64,000 bases of DNA, taken from assembly GCA_016713325.1 (NCBI GenBank), contig JADJPJ010000027.1:56849-120848 (forward strand), written 5' to 3'. The position numbers were made by a program, and so were the translations under genes. Source of the stretch: Candidatus Flexifilum affinis (lineage in GTDB: Bacteria; Chloroflexota; Anaerolineae; Aggregatilineales; Phototrophicaceae). Below the pieces are notes generated by a model. It saw only the letters and a list, made by a program, of their open reading frames with translations. It had not been told where the DNA came from and ran no database searches. This document shows, piece after piece, positions 56,447 to 64,000 of this stretch; the first letter of the stretch is position 1; the number at the start of each line of letters is the position of its first letter.

Positions 56447-57908
56447 TCAGCCGCCTTCAGCCGCCAGCTCCAGATACACATCCGATCCCACCGCTTCGGC
56501 CGTCCAGCCACGCAGGCCGTTGACCTCGACGAAGCGCCAGCGTACGCCCTGGGCGCACAGAGAGGGATTGCTTCTGCCGCCGTTCATCACGGCGAACGAC
56601 TCGCCCTCCCCGATCTGCCCCAGCACTGGCGCGTCGCGACGCGGAGCCGCCCTTAGATTGTTCGCCCCGCTGCCGGGGATCACCCGCAACACGCGGTTCG
56701 ACCAGGTGACAGGCAGCGCCTCCGCCGCCGGGCAAAAGGTGGCATCGGAACCCATCGGCGCGAGGCTGCGCAGGATGGGTAACCTCTCGACCCGGAAGTC
56801 CGGCAGAGCCAGCAGGCTCAGCCGTTCGTCGCGCAGGTGCAACCCGCCATCGACCCACTGGAACGGCACCGTGCCCAGGAAAGCGAGCATCTCGCCGCCA
56901 GCGGTGTAGGCGATTTGTGCGGACATGGCGATTTCAGCGGTTTCCCCTGCGGACCGGGAAGCAGCGTCCGCCAATTATCCTCGTAGACAGGCGGCATCCA
57001 ATCCTGCGTGGTGTCGACGGGCGTCAGCGCCAGGATCTGATCCGCCGGTGTGATCGCGTCGGTCGACGGGTCGAGCAGGTAGCGATCTTCGCCGGTCTCG
57101 TTCGGGATCGTGAAGGTCAGCATGGGCGTGCCGTTCTGATTCACCCACACCGGGAAGGCATTGTCCAGCATCTCCTGTGTCGGCGGCAGGGGCGCCCGGT
57201 CCAGCAGGGTCCCGTCCGCATCGTAGACCAGCACGACGATCTCGTCGGCAACGCAGACATCCGTCGCGCTCGGCTTCACCGATCGCAGTGCGATGCCGCC
57301 GGCGCCCCAGTCGATATCGACGGCCAGATCGACGCCGCACAGGATGTCGCCCTCCAGTGTCGCGAGGACGCGCGTCTCCGCGGTCTCCACATCATGAACC
57401 AGCAGTCGCTTCGGTTTCCCCTCACTCCAGATGAAATCGCTCCAGGCGATCTGCCGGCCGTCCGGTGACCAGGTGGCATACGACAGGAACAGGCCGTAGT
57501 CGCCATTATTTCGCTCGGCGTCGGACAGGTTGTTCGGCGGTGTGGTATCGACGGAGATGCGCTGCGCCGCGCCGGTCGTCAGGTCGCAGACCCACAGGTC
57601 ACCGGAGGGCGAGGGCGCATAGCCTTGGTTCAGCATCGACCGCTCGAAGACGTAGAAGGCCAGCCAGCGGCGGTCGGGCGAGCGCAGAAGGGGCTGCCAG
57701 GGCACCAGCGCGTTGTCCGCGCCGAAGTCACAGCCATCGTAGAGAGTGAGCGTCTCCGTCGAGGTGCGGTAAACGTACAGGTCGCCCCACTGGAGACGAA
57801 CAGCGCGTCCTGCGGCAGATCCTGCAAGACGGGCTGTGCGGCAGTCGAAAGGCCAATCGAGAAGGTGGTAAGGAGAAGGAGGGCGAGTATTGCGCGAAGG
57901 CGAGGCAT
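56447..57908 (-). CDS. Secreted beta-propeller plus SH3-like protein (two or more frameshifts)
   Basis: The start at ATG 57908 gives a signal peptide (LRAILALLLLTTFSIGLSTAA-QP). The frame changes near 57795, where the alternate frame gives GDLYVYRTSTETLTLYDGC. A TolB/PD40-like propeller follows (LLRSPDRRWLAFYVFE, GLFLSYATWSPDGRQIAWSDF). A second change near 56930 leads to the last 170 residues, which end in an SH3-like domain (VIPGSGANNLRAAPRRDAPVLGQIGEGE, RWRFVEVNGLRGWTAEA). All segments keep family patterns, so indels are the likely cause. It resembles the other secreted propeller/SH3 proteins of this window and may bind cell-surface material. Confidence 0.68.
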
Positions 57909-58063
57909 GACGCGGCGGCTCCTGAGGTGGGCGGCGGCGAAGACTACAACACCATCATACTCCGCTTCAGGGACGGGTGCGCTAAATCGCCGCGGGATGT
58001 TCTATAATGTCAGAAAACACCGTCGCATTCGCCACCAACCGGCAGTGGGTTTAAAGGTGGATC

Positions 58064-59086
58064 ATGCTCTCCTTTACGTCGCCTACTTCAGCAGACCAAA
58101 ACAGCTATTCGCAGAACGGCGCGCAACCGCACGGCACCGGCATGCCGCTCGACCTCGGTTGGGTGATGGACGCCCACGTCAACCTGAGCGCCACCGAACG
58201 CCGCGCCGCCACCCTGGGCACGCGCCGGTCCGTAAAAAAGGAATGGCAGGCGGCCTGGCTGCTGCGGGCCATCACCTGCATCGACCTGACCACCCTCAGC
58301 GGTGACGACACCCCCGGCAACGTCCGCCGGCTGTGCGCCAAAGCCCGCCAGCCCGTCCGCCCTGACCTGCTGGAGGCGCTCGGCATCGTTGGGCAGGGAG
58401 ACGCCGATCTGACCATCACCACCGGCGCCGTTTGCGTCTATCACGCCCGCGTCGCCGATGCCGTCAAGGCGCTGGAGGGGACGAACATTCCGGTTGCCGC
58501 CGTCTCGACCGGCTTCCCGGCCGGCCTCAGCCCGCTCCACCTGCGCATCCAGGAGATCCGCGAGTCGGTGGCCGCCGGTGCCCGCGAGATCGACATCGTC
58601 ATCAGCCGCGAGCACGTCCTGACCGGCAACTGGGAAGCGCTCTACGACGAGGTGCAGCAGTTCCGAGAGGCCTGCGGGCCAGCGCACATGAAGTCGATCC
58701 TGGCCACCGGCGACCTGGGCACCCTGCGCAACGTCGCCCGCGCCAGCCTGGTCTGCATGATGGCCGGCGCCGATTTCATCAAGACCTCGACCGGCAAGGA
58801 GAGCGTCAACGCCACGCTGGAAGTCGGCCTCACCATGTGCCGCATGATCCGCGCCTACCAGGAGCGGACCGGCCACAAGATCGGCTTCAAGCCGGCGGGC
58901 GGCATCCGTACCGCCAAGCAGGTGATGAACTGGCAAATCCTCATGAAAGAGGAGTTGGGCGACGACTGGCTGTTCCCGAATCTGTTTCGGGTGGGGGCCA
59001 GCGCCCTGCTGACCGACATCGAGCGCCAGCTTTCGCACCACGTCACCGGACGCTACGCCGCCGAACACTACATGCCGATGGGATAG
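58064..59086 (+). CDS. deoC: Deoxyribose-phosphate aldolase
   Basis: This class I aldolase splits 2-deoxyribose-5-phosphate into glyceraldehyde-3-phosphate and acetaldehyde. The Schiff-base Lys lies in ADFIKTSTGK, the second active-site Lys in KPAGGIR, and the proton-relay Asp region is REIDIVI. At 340 residues it is longer than the E. coli enzyme (259). The N-terminal ITCIDLTTLSGDDTPGNVRRLC segment matches the longer DERA form found in animals and some bacteria. It starts at ATG 58064. The aldehyde dehydrogenase remnant 1.5 kb downstream could oxidise the acetaldehyde produced. Confidence 0.95.
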   Translation: MLSFTSPTSADQNSYSQNGAQPHGTGMPLDLGWVMDAHVNLSATERRAATLGTRRSVKKEWQAAWLLRAITCIDLTTLSGDDTPGNVRRLCAKARQPVRPDLLEALGIVGQGDADLTITTGAVCVYHARVADAVKALEGTNIPVAAVSTGFPAGLSPLHLRIQEIRESVAAGAREIDIVISREHVLTGNWEALYDEVQQFREACGPAHMKSILATGDLGTLRNVARASLVCMMAGADFIKTSTGKESVNATLEVGLTMCRMIRAYQERTGHKIGFKPAGGIRTAKQVMNWQILMKEELGDDWLFPNLFRVGASALLTDIERQLSHHVTGRYAAEHYMPMG

Positions 59087-59104
59087 AGGGCAGGAGGTCT
59101 GCAC

Positions 59105-60502
59105 ATGGTCACCCAGACGGCTGCGGCACCCGCGACTTCGTCCCAGATCCCCGCGCCAGCGCGCATTCTGGCGCTGGCGGCAGTGCTCCTGGCAGCCTTC
59201 GCGCTGCGTGTGGGCAGCCTCCAGGCAGCCGATCTCAACATCGATGAGTCATGGTCCTACGTCCACAGCTATTACATTGCCTATCCCGCCGATTTCAGCC
59301 TGACGCAGATCCTCGCCCCGGAACCGAATAATGCCCTGCATCTGCTCCTGGCTTCGGCATTTCTGCGCATGTCGCCAAACAGCCTGGGCATCCGGCTGCT
59401 TTCGGTGCTGGCTGGGGTGTGCGTCGTGGCGCTCAGCGCCCGCCTTGCCTTTCGTTTGTCTGGATCGTCTGGATTATATGGACGCCGGGCAGCGCTGCTC
59501 ACTGCCGGCCTGACAGCGTGCGCCGTGGACATGGCGGCGCAGTCGCAGATCGCTCGCCCCTACATGCTGGCGGCGATGTTCGCGCTGTTGGCGGTCGTGG
59601 GCGGCATCGAAACCGCTGGCGGCTAAACCTGTACGGAGGCGTCCGCGCCCTGCTGTTCCATATCGGCGTCCTGCCGATTCTGCTGGCGCGACAGCCTCGC
59701 GCTCTTCAACACCTGAGGAGGGGAGCGCCCGCGCGCCGGGGGCGATGGATTTTCAGCCGCGTCATCGTCTATGGCACGGCGTTGCTGATCGCTTACATGG
59801 TCTACATCCGCCAGCCGATTCACGTCATCAGTTCCGGTCAGCAGGTCCCACGCTTCGACGAAGTGCTGCGCCATCTCATCGGCGCACTTTTCGGCGATCT
59901 GACGCTCGCTGCAGAGGGGCTGATCGCCGTGCTGATCGTCGGCGCGATGCTCCGCTTTCGTCTGAAGCAGAACCGCCTGCCCCTGCTGTGGATCGGTCTC
60001 GCCTACATCCTGCTGATCATCCTGGCGGTTGCCGCCGGCGGGGCGCTCAAATGGCTGCATCTCACCCATGTCGCCGTCGCCCTAGCGCTGATCATCGCCG
60101 CTCTTGCCGCGCCGTTGCCGCGCCTGGGGCGCTGGTCGGTGAGCGTGGCTGTCTGTGCGCTGTGCGCAGCCCAGTGCATCAGCTCTCTTGCTTCGCCGTT
60201 CCGCTACTACAGCGCGGTCGGAGATGCTTTGTCCTCTGTGACGCCTGATGACGCTCCATCTATCTTCAGCACAGGACGGTGCTGTGGGCGGTACACAGCT
60301 CAAGCAACCCGGCGAATGCCGACCGCTTTTCGGGCTGCTCGACGGCGCTGTCCCACTCGACGGTTCTCTGTGCTCGGAGCAGATCGGCTGGCAGCCTGCT
60401 GCGCCGTCTGCCTGCAGCGCTGTGGTGTGGACCGACGGCGAACTGCGCCTGCTGCGCTGCCATCCTGACCGACTGCGCACACGTTGGTTTGTGTTACACT
60501 GA
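59105..60502 (+). pseudogene. GT39-like membrane glycosyltransferase, frameshifted
   Basis: The N-terminal part has a membrane helix and the acidic loop LNIDESWSYVHSYY, matching the DE-containing catalytic loop of polyprenyl-phosphate-mannose-type (GT39/ArnT-like) transferases. It continues through NALHLLLASAFLRM and MAAQSQIARPYMLAAMFALLAVVGG. A stop occurs at 59626. Further membrane helices (VIVYGTALLIAYMVYIRQ, LLWIGLAYILLIILAV) lie in a second frame from about 59740, and the last about 80 residues in a third frame from about 60260. About 60-100 residues expected between the first and second parts are missing, so a real deletion may add to the indels. Confidence 0.55.
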
Positions 60503-60566
60503 TCACGAGGCTTTTCACCGGAGCGCTGGTGTTTGCGGCTGTGAAGAAAAGTCGGGAATCCTCCTC

Positions 60567-62970
60567 ATGAACGTTGCAGAGATATTCCAAACAATGTCAT
60601 ACGGCCCCGCCCCCGAAGCGGCGGATATCGCCCAGACCTGGCTGGAGCGGCCATGAGCGCCAGTTCGACCTGGTCATCGACAACCAGTGGACGCCGCCGA
60701 AGTCCGGCCGCTATCTGGAAAGTTTCGCCCCGGCCACCGGCGAACGGCTCGCCCAGTATGCCGACGCCGGTGAAGAGGACATCAACGCCGCCGTGACCGC
60801 CGCGCGGGTCGCCTCCAGACCTGGCGCAGCGCCCGGCCACGTCCGCGCCCGGCACATACGCCGTCGCCCGCGTGGTGCAGAAGCACGCCCGCCTGCTGGC
60901 CGTGCTGGAGGCGCTGGACAACGGCAAGTCGATCCGCGAGACGCGCGACCTCGACGTGCCGCTAGTCGTCCGCCACCTTCTATCACCACGCCGGCTGGGC
61001 GCAGTTGATGGAACGCGAGCTGGACGGCTACCAGCCGGTCGGCGTGGTCGGCCAGATCATCCCCTGAACTTCCCGCTGCTGATGCTGGCCTGGAAGGTGG
61101 CCCCGGCCATCGCCATGGGCAACACCGTCGTCATCAAGCCGGCGCCGGCCACCAGCCTGACCGCCCTGCTGTTCGCCGAAATCCCTGGTCGAGGCCGGGC
61201 TGCCGCCGGGCGTGGTCAACATCGTCACCGGCGGCGACCAGACCGGCGCGCTGATCACGGCGCACCCCGGTTTCGACAAGATCGCCTTCACCGGCTCGAC
61301 CGAAGTCGGCCGCATCATCCGCCGCGCCACCGCCGGCAGCGGCAAGCGCCTGTCGCTGCAGCTGGGCGGCAAGTCGCCGTTCATCGTCTTCGACGATGCC
61401 CAGGACGCCGCCATCGAGGGCTGGTCGATGCCATCTGGTTCAACCAGGGGCAGGTCTGCTGCGCCGGTTTCGCGCCTGCTGGTGCAGGAGAGCGTCGCCG
61501 AGACTTTCCTGAACAAAGTGCGCCGCCGCATGGAGCCAGCTGCGCGTCGGCACCCGCTCGACAAGAGCATCGACATGGGCGCCATCGTCGACGCCCGTGC
61601 AGCACCGACACCATCGACCGCTGGGTGCAGCGCGGCCTGGCCGAAGGGGCCGACGTCTTCCAGGCAGAATGCCCGCTGCCGGACCAGGCTGCTGGTACCC
61701 GCCCACGCTGATCACCAACGTCAGCTCGGCCTCCAGCGGTTGTCCAGGAGGAGATCTTCCGGGCCGGTCGTGGTCGCGATGACTTTCCGCACGCCGAGCG
61801 AGGCCATCGCCCTGGCCAACAACACCAAGCTACGGCCTGGCGGCGAGCGTCTGGAGCGAGAACATCAACCTCGCCCTGGACGTGGCCGGGAAGGTCCAAG
61901 CCGGATCGGTCTGGGTCAACTGCACCAACCTGTTCGACGCGGCGTCAGGGTTCGGCGGCTTACCGCGAGCGGCTACGGGCGTGAGGGCGGCCGGGAAGGG
62001 CTGTACAGTACGTCCGCCCGACCTGGCAGCCGCGTCCGCCAGCCCGGTCGCCGATGGCCCGAGAGTCGAGTTCACGCCAAATCCGGCCCCCGCGCGCCGA
62101 TGAACAGCAGACCAATCGCCCCCGGCCTGCCGACCTCGACCGCACCGCCAAGCTCTTCATCGGCGGCAAGCAGCGGCGCGCGGATGGCAACTACACGCGC
62201 CCGGTGCTCGCCGCCGACGGGCAGGTCATCGGCCAGGCGGCCGTCCCAACCGCAAGGACATCCGCGACGCCGTCGAGGCCGCCGTCAAAGCCGCGCCGGG
62301 TTGGGGGCAAGAACGGCCACGCCCGCGCGCAGATCGTCTACTACATCGCCGAAAATCTGAGCGCTCGCGCCGAATTCGCCGAGCGCCTCCCCGCCTGACA
62401 GGGCGACGCTCAAGAGCGCGAAGCAGGAGGTCGACGCCTCCATCGACCGGCTGTTCACCTACGCCGCCTATGCCGAAAAGTTCGGCGGCACGGTGCAGGA
62501 GACGCCCCTGCGCGGCCTGGCCATCGGCCTGCACCAGCCGGTCGGCGTGATCGGCATGGTCTGCTTGCGGACGAGATTCCCGCTGCTAGCCTTCGTCGCT
62601 GGTCGCCCCCGCCATCGCGTGGCAACACGGTCGTCGCCCTCCCCCCGGCGGCGCCACGCCGTGGTCGCGACCGACTTCTACCAGGTGCTGGAGACGACCG
62701 ACGTGCCGGCCGGCGTGATCAACATCGTCACCGGCGACCGCGATCACCTGAGCAAGACGTTGGTCGAGCACGACGACGTCGACGCGATGTGGTACTTCGG
62801 CGACGCCGCAGGCTGCGCCATGGTCGAGGAGCTTTCGGCCTACAACATGAAGCGCACCTTCGTCGGCTACGGCGCGCCGCGCGACTGGCTCGATCCGCAC
62901 CAGGGCGCGGGCGAAGAGTATCTGCGTGAAGCGACGCAGGTCAAGAACGTCTGGCTACCGACGGGAGTAG
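60567..62970 (+). pseudogene. Two-domain aldehyde dehydrogenase (ALDH16-like), many frameshifts
   Basis: Pieces of two consecutive ALDH domains occur in order in alternating frames. Domain 1 has FDLVIDNQWTPPKSGRY, MLAWKVAPAIAMGNTVVIKPAPATSL, NIVTGGDQTGALITAHPGFDKIAFTGSTEVGR and LQLGGKSPFIVFDDA, with the catalytic Cys region WFNQGQVCCAG. Domain 2 has KLFIGGKQRRADGNYTRPVL, GLAIGLHQPVGVIGMVC, VINIVTGDRDHLSKTLVEHDDVD and the ending YLREATQVKNVWLPTG, and lacks an obvious catalytic Cys. This tandem layout and about 800-residue length match the ALDH16 family. Roughly one frame break per 60-150 bases, often a C or G gained or lost in a short run (extra C in GAAATCCCTGG near 61185), points to poor sequence rather than decay. 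Confidence 0.7.
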
Positions 62971-63410
62971 AAACCTCACCCCCGCTCGCTCCGCTCAGCC
63001 GCCCCTCTCCACGCGGAAGGCGGGAACTGAGGACTTTCGGGGTGGCAGAGGAGTACGCGTAGGGCAGTTCGCGAACCGCCCGCCGTGCTAACGTAAATCG
63101 TGGATGGTCGCGCGCAAAGGTGGTGGCGGATTGAGTGATCAAAGCAGACGACAGAAAGCGCTTTCGAAAGATTGCCCAAAACCCCAGAACATCCGTTTCG
63201 GACTTGAAGTGACTGCTTGAGTTGGATTCGAACTCAAGCTGCACAAGGCTGACCATCAATTCATTTTGTGGGCATGATAGGATGAAAGTCACAGTGGTCA
63301 TCCCATTCCGCAAGCAACCCAAGAAATCTACGTCAAAGAACACGCTTGCCATCTGGAAGCTCGAATCGCTCAGCGTGGATGAAACGTTATGGAAAGCGAT
63401 ACTGAACATG
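62971..63410. repeat. Non-coding stretch with repeat-like palindromes
   Basis: At 62977-63055 the sequence is a low-complexity CTCACCCCCGCT... segment similar in kind to 841-886. At 63062-63081 there is a near-perfect 20-base palindrome (GGGCAGTTCGCGAACCGCCC, one mismatch) related to that at 54934-54953. An 8-bp hairpin lies at 63216-63238. No convincing gene is seen from 62971 to 63410. The long minus-strand frame across it has no family resemblance. Confidence 0.45.
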
Positions 63411-63643
63411 ATGGAACAGGAACACTTGAGTAGTACAAGTCTCTGCCATACACCATCGAACTCACCCCGACGAAGACGGGGTGTAACAACCGCGATTCCC
63501 CTTCTGAAAGGATGTATGACGCAGGGCGACAGCCGCCCGGAAGCGCTGGCGATGATCGACGAAGCCAGGGACCTCTGGCTGGAAGCGGCTTGAAGAGAGA
63601 ACATTTCCGCATCCCAGAACCGACCGGGGTCATTTCATCGTGA
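63411..63643 (+). pseudogene. HicB-like antitoxin, frameshifted
   Basis: Combining frames gives MEQEHLS, SLPYTIELTP, AIPLLKGCMTQGDSRPEALAMIDEARDLWLEAA and IPEPTGVISS. The GCMTQGDSRPEALAMIDEA block is the core of HicB antitoxins of type II toxin-antitoxin systems (partial RNase-H-like fold). At least three one-base shifts are needed. No HicA toxin is seen immediately upstream. It may be an orphan antitoxin, or its partner may be hidden by poor sequence. Confidence 0.5.
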
Positions 63644-63657
63644 TGCGGCGTATAATG

Positions 63658-64000
63658 TATGGAAGACATACAGGCAGATCACATAGACGACGCACCTCAA
63701 CTCCGAAGAGGCGCTGGCATTAGCACTCCGGCTTGCGCCCAGGGGGCGGCTTCAGCAGATTGAGCGGAGTAGCCGCTTCTATGGGGGATAAGAAATCGCC
63801 GCGCCCCTTTGCCGTTGAACCATCGTCTGAAGAACACTGAGGCGAAACCTTCTGCGCTTGCTGGATGAAATCAGCCCTATCGAGCTGGTTCACCCGGAGA
63901 TCGAAGAATTCCCGTCGTGGGTGAAGAGCGCTCCGGCGCGAGGAGCGGGAACGTCGGCTGAACGACCTCGCCAGCTGGGGCAGGAGATGGACAAACAGGA
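63658..64000 (+). pseudogene. Possible VapB-like antitoxin, frameshifted and cut by the window end
   Basis: Alternating frames give LNSEEALALALRLAPRGRLQQIER, VAASMG, then TLLRLLDEISPIELVHPEIEEFPSWVK. Similar two-part sequences are small antitoxins preceding PIN-domain toxins in Chloroflexota and Cyanobacteria. A TATAAT lies at 63651-63656. The call rests on pattern only, and the toxin would lie outside the window. Confidence 0.3.

Noticed and set aside
63216..63238. tRNA T-arm, because of the GGATTCGAAC segment
   Set aside because: No anticodon or acceptor arms can be drawn around it; it is an isolated 8-bp hairpin.
63222..63593. 123-codon plus-strand frame as one intact gene
   Set aside because: Only its last 35 codons resemble HicB; the first part has no match and the conserved HicB start lies in another frame.
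62867..63604. 245-codon minus-strand frame at the right end
   Set aside because: It runs through repeats and over the HicB-like core with no family resemblance.

Overview
The window looks like a high-GC bacterial chromosome fragment, most likely Chloroflexota (Anaerolineae or a relative). That assignment is an inference from gene style: secreted thrombospondin-type-3/beta-propeller proteins, a TIR-TM-WD40 protein, SH3/CARDB secreted proteins, a Wzm/Wzt surface-glycan exporter, and intergenic arrays of perfect palindromes of a kind common in that phylum. No rRNA, tRNA or CRISPR array was recognised.

Layout. 1-8.9 kb: end of an MBL-fold hydrolase, a palindrome array, a minus-strand run (MFS transporter, two Gfo/Idh/MocA oxidoreductases, a secreted Ca-binding-repeat propeller protein), a second palindrome array, a MaoC-like hydratase and a MocR regulator with a clear operator-like promoter. 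9-16.7 kb: HEAT-TM protein, TIR-TM-WD40 protein, ilvD and a Ser/Thr kinase. 16.8-22 kb: AlgI-like acyltransferase with an SGNH partner, then a minus-strand run of histidine kinase, DUF1917-like protein and a FrnE-type DsbA protein whose CPWC motif reads UGA-P-W-C.

22.2-54.2 kb is a large surface-polysaccharide locus. It holds an initiating sugar transferase, a DegT aminotransferase, two nucleotide-sugar epimerases, GT2 and GT4 glycosyltransferases (including two half-length ones), a CapK-like ligase, GNAT, pyruvyl and FkbM transferases, an O-antigen-ligase-like polymerase, a Wzm/Wzt exporter with a C-terminal glycan-binding domain, a membrane-anchored EEP-fold protein, a secreted GH-like protein and a Fur-family regulator. 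The simplest reading is that the glycan is started on a lipid carrier, extended, decorated with acyl, pyruvyl and methyl groups, exported by Wzm/Wzt and remodelled outside the cell.

54.3-64 kb: cupin, MFS transporter, secreted propeller/SH3 protein, DeoC, a GT39-like membrane protein, a two-domain (ALDH16-like) aldehyde dehydrogenase and remnants of HicB-like and VapB-like antitoxins at the right edge.

More than 20 reading-frame breaks occur in otherwise conserved genes, several of them in runs of G or C, and they become very dense after 60.6 kb. Sequencing or assembly indels are the most likely cause. Broken genes are therefore given as one composite span, and any single-base oddity, including the UGA, must be judged against this background.
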